Source: JAAXHB01 sp965214945 (GTDB lineage: Bacteria; Actinomycetota; Acidimicrobiia; Acidimicrobiales; Aldehydirespiratoraceae). Taken from it: a DNA stretch of 64,000 nucleotides. A program made the position numbers and the translations under genes. Positions 62,728-64,000 of this stretch are shown piece after piece. How positions within the stretch are numbered: the stretch's first letter is position 1; each line of letters starts with the position of its first letter. Where the stretch lies: positions 434,001 through 498,000 of the forward strand of contig OZ244029.1 of NCBI GenBank assembly GCA_965214945.1, written 5' to 3'. Under the pieces are notes generated by a model. The model saw only the letters and a program-made list of their open reading frames with translations. It had not been told where the DNA came from and searched no databases.

Positions 62728-63942
62728 ATGGAAGACAGACCGCGCAATCTGCGGGAGATGCTGGCGGAGGCGAAGGACACCTCGGAGCTGATGGTGGACT
62801 TGGCGTACGCCGCCTTGTATTTCGGCGATCCGGATATGGCCGATGAGGTGAGCGCGCTGGAGGAGCGCATGAGCCGCCTGGTGCAGGACATGCGCGCCGT
62901 CTGCATACTCGCGGTGCGTCACCCCAAGGACGCTGAGGGGATGTCGTCGGTGTTGCAGGTCATCTCCGCAATCGAGCGCATCGCGAACGACGCCGTGGAC
63001 ATCGCCCGCATCGTCACCCACCACGTCGGCATCCCGGCGGAAATGGTGGCCGACCTCAGCGCCGCTGAGGAGGTGTCGCACCGGGTTCTCGTCTCACAGG
63101 GCTCGGCCCTGGCTAACCGGCGTCTGGCCGACCACGACATGCCCGTCCAGATGGGAATGCGGGTCATGGCGGTGCGCCGGGGCCGGCAGTGGATCACCGA
63201 CGTTGACGGCCTCACGATGATCATCCCCGACGACGTGCTGTTCTTGCGCGGCTCGCCCGACGGCATCACCGCGCTGCGCCAGCTCGCCGGCTCTCCGGGA
63301 TGGTCGCCGCCGGAGCTTCCCGAGGATCCCTTCGTCACCGACCTCGACCGGGCCGTCCACGTGCTCGTCGAGATGAAAAACCTGTCAGAGATCGCGGTCG
63401 GCCTGGCCTACTTGACGCTCGTGTTGAGAGATCTGGGCCTGGCGGCAGTCGTCAGGTATCTGGAGGACCGGCTCGACGAGATGAAGGATCGGCTGGAGCT
63501 GTGGGTGCTGCGGGCGGCAAGCGACAAACCCGACCCTTCGTCGCTGCGCGGGTTGCTGCACCTGTCGCAGGCTGCTGAGGATCTCGGCGATCAGGCCCAG
63601 CAGATGGTTTGGCTCATAGAGCGCCAGGAGGAAATCCACCCGATCCTCGCCATAGCCCTCGGCGAGAGCGACGAGGTCGTGGTGCAGATCCCCGTCGCGG
63701 GCGGCTCTGAGGCCGCGGAGGCCACGCTGTCGGAGCTGCAGCTGAACACCGAACCCGGGTTCACTGTGCTGGCAATCCAGCGAGGAGGCCAGTACCGGTA
63801 CCGCCCGCGGGGAGTAGTCAGGCTTCAGGCCGACGACGAACTGATCGCCAGCGGCCCAGTAGAGGGGCGCGAGCGGCTGGCGGAGCTGTGCGGCTGGCGT
63901 CTGGCCGGCGATGACACCGACATGAGACTGCTTCCGCTCTAA
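62728..63942 (+). CDS. PhoU - TrkA_C - PhoU - TrkA_C regulatory protein, 404 aa
   Basis: Two repeats of a helical PhoU-like domain followed by a TrkA_C (RCK-C) domain. PhoU-like: residues about 10-105 (DTSELMVDLAYAALYFGD; SAIERIANDAVDIAR) and about 210-300 (KNLSEIAVGLAYLTLVLRD). TrkA_C: about 125-190 (GMRVMAVRRGRQW, DVLFLRGSPD) and about 330-395 (GFTVLAIQRGGQYRYRPRG, ELIASGP). Proteins of this build are often encoded beside MgtE-like transporters and may gate them by ligand binding; here the genes are 95 bp apart on the same strand. The stop is at 63942. After it only 58 bases remain, with no feature. Confidence 0.9.
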   Translation: MEDRPRNLREMLAEAKDTSELMVDLAYAALYFGDPDMADEVSALEERMSRLVQDMRAVCILAVRHPKDAEGMSSVLQVISAIERIANDAVDIARIVTHHVGIPAEMVADLSAAEEVSHRVLVSQGSALANRRLADHDMPVQMGMRVMAVRRGRQWITDVDGLTMIIPDDVLFLRGSPDGITALRQLAGSPGWSPPELPEDPFVTDLDRAVHVLVEMKNLSEIAVGLAYLTLVLRDLGLAAVVRYLEDRLDEMKDRLELWVLRAASDKPDPSSLRGLLHLSQAAEDLGDQAQQMVWLIERQEEIHPILAIALGESDEVVVQIPVAGGSEAAEATLSELQLNTEPGFTVLAIQRGGQYRYRPRGVVRLQADDELIASGPVEGRERLAELCGWRLAGDDTDMRLLPL

Positions 63943-64000
63943 GACTGCTGCCGCTCTGAGATTCCACCGCTAACACCCGCACCACACCGTCGCCAGCCAC

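Overview
The window is high-GC, gene-dense DNA of an actinobacterium, most likely a member of the Acidimicrobiia or a close relative. This is an inference from gene content, not a phylogeny. Supporting genes are a mycothiol-dependent maleylpyruvate-isomerase-family enzyme, a DUF222/HNH (13E12-type) endonuclease, a Ski2-like helicase with a DUF3516-type C-terminus, two actinobacterial-type cytochromes P450, a methylmalonyl-CoA mutase with its MeaB GTPase, and an ispDF-rlmB gene pair. No rRNA, tRNA, CRISPR array or insertion sequence was recognised.

Layout. 1-853: N-terminal part of a possible type IIG restriction-modification enzyme, cut by the window edge. 1019-3470: leftward EamA transporter, SRPBCC protein and sterol-desaturase-type di-iron enzyme. 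3762-7741: rightward molybdenum hydroxylase operon (FAD, 2Fe-2S and molybdopterin subunits, then a MoaD-like protein). 7766-17157: hisC, copA, a frameshifted small gene, xsc (sulfoacetaldehyde acetyltransferase), a CapA-type lipoprotein, tpx and a CDF-like transporter. 17158-20942: repeat-rich, with a perfect 73-bp tandem array, the HNH gene and a small membrane protein. 20943-28944: methylmalonyl-CoA mutase, convergent meaB, a Crp/Fnr regulator, fused ispDF and rlmB. 29402-34242: SDR enzyme, P450, small hypotheticals and a membrane protein. 34289-39746: a low-GC DUF262/HNH/AlbA_2 fusion of defence type, inserted next to a tandem pair of SH3-AMIN-Gmad2 lipoproteins. 40209-51847: helicase, MFS exporter, SDR, P450, ABC-2 exporter, hydrolase, Nudix and SnoaL-like proteins. 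52057-57951: a type IIA topoisomerase A/B pair and a Cas4/RecB-like nuclease. 58011-60361: a low-GC, translationally coupled two-gene module with a PD-(D/E)XK motif in one partner. 61040-63942: an SLC41-like MgtE transporter with a PhoU/TrkA_C regulator.

Most unusual signal. Scattered over the whole window are at least 22 local pairs of direct repeats, each about 26-40 bp long and each with its own sequence. The start-to-start distance is almost always 71-75 bp, so each locus reads repeat (about 36) - unique spacer (about 36) - repeat (about 36). A perfect 73-bp array and three 36-bp tandem duplications fit the same length scale. This is the geometry left by an integrase that inserts a fragment of about 36 bp and duplicates a target of about 36 bp, as Cas1-Cas2 does, but here at many unrelated sites. 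Replication slippage at a fixed length is the main alternative. In unambiguous coding sequence the offsets are multiples of three (72 or 75). The two low-GC acquired modules contain none. Many enzymes also carry in-frame short-repeat expansions in loops or termini, including IspD, RlmB, mutase, Nudix, SDR and helicase proteins.

Best candidates for an undescribed defence system are the 58011-60361 pair and the DUF262-HNH-AlbA_2 fusion at 34289-36553.
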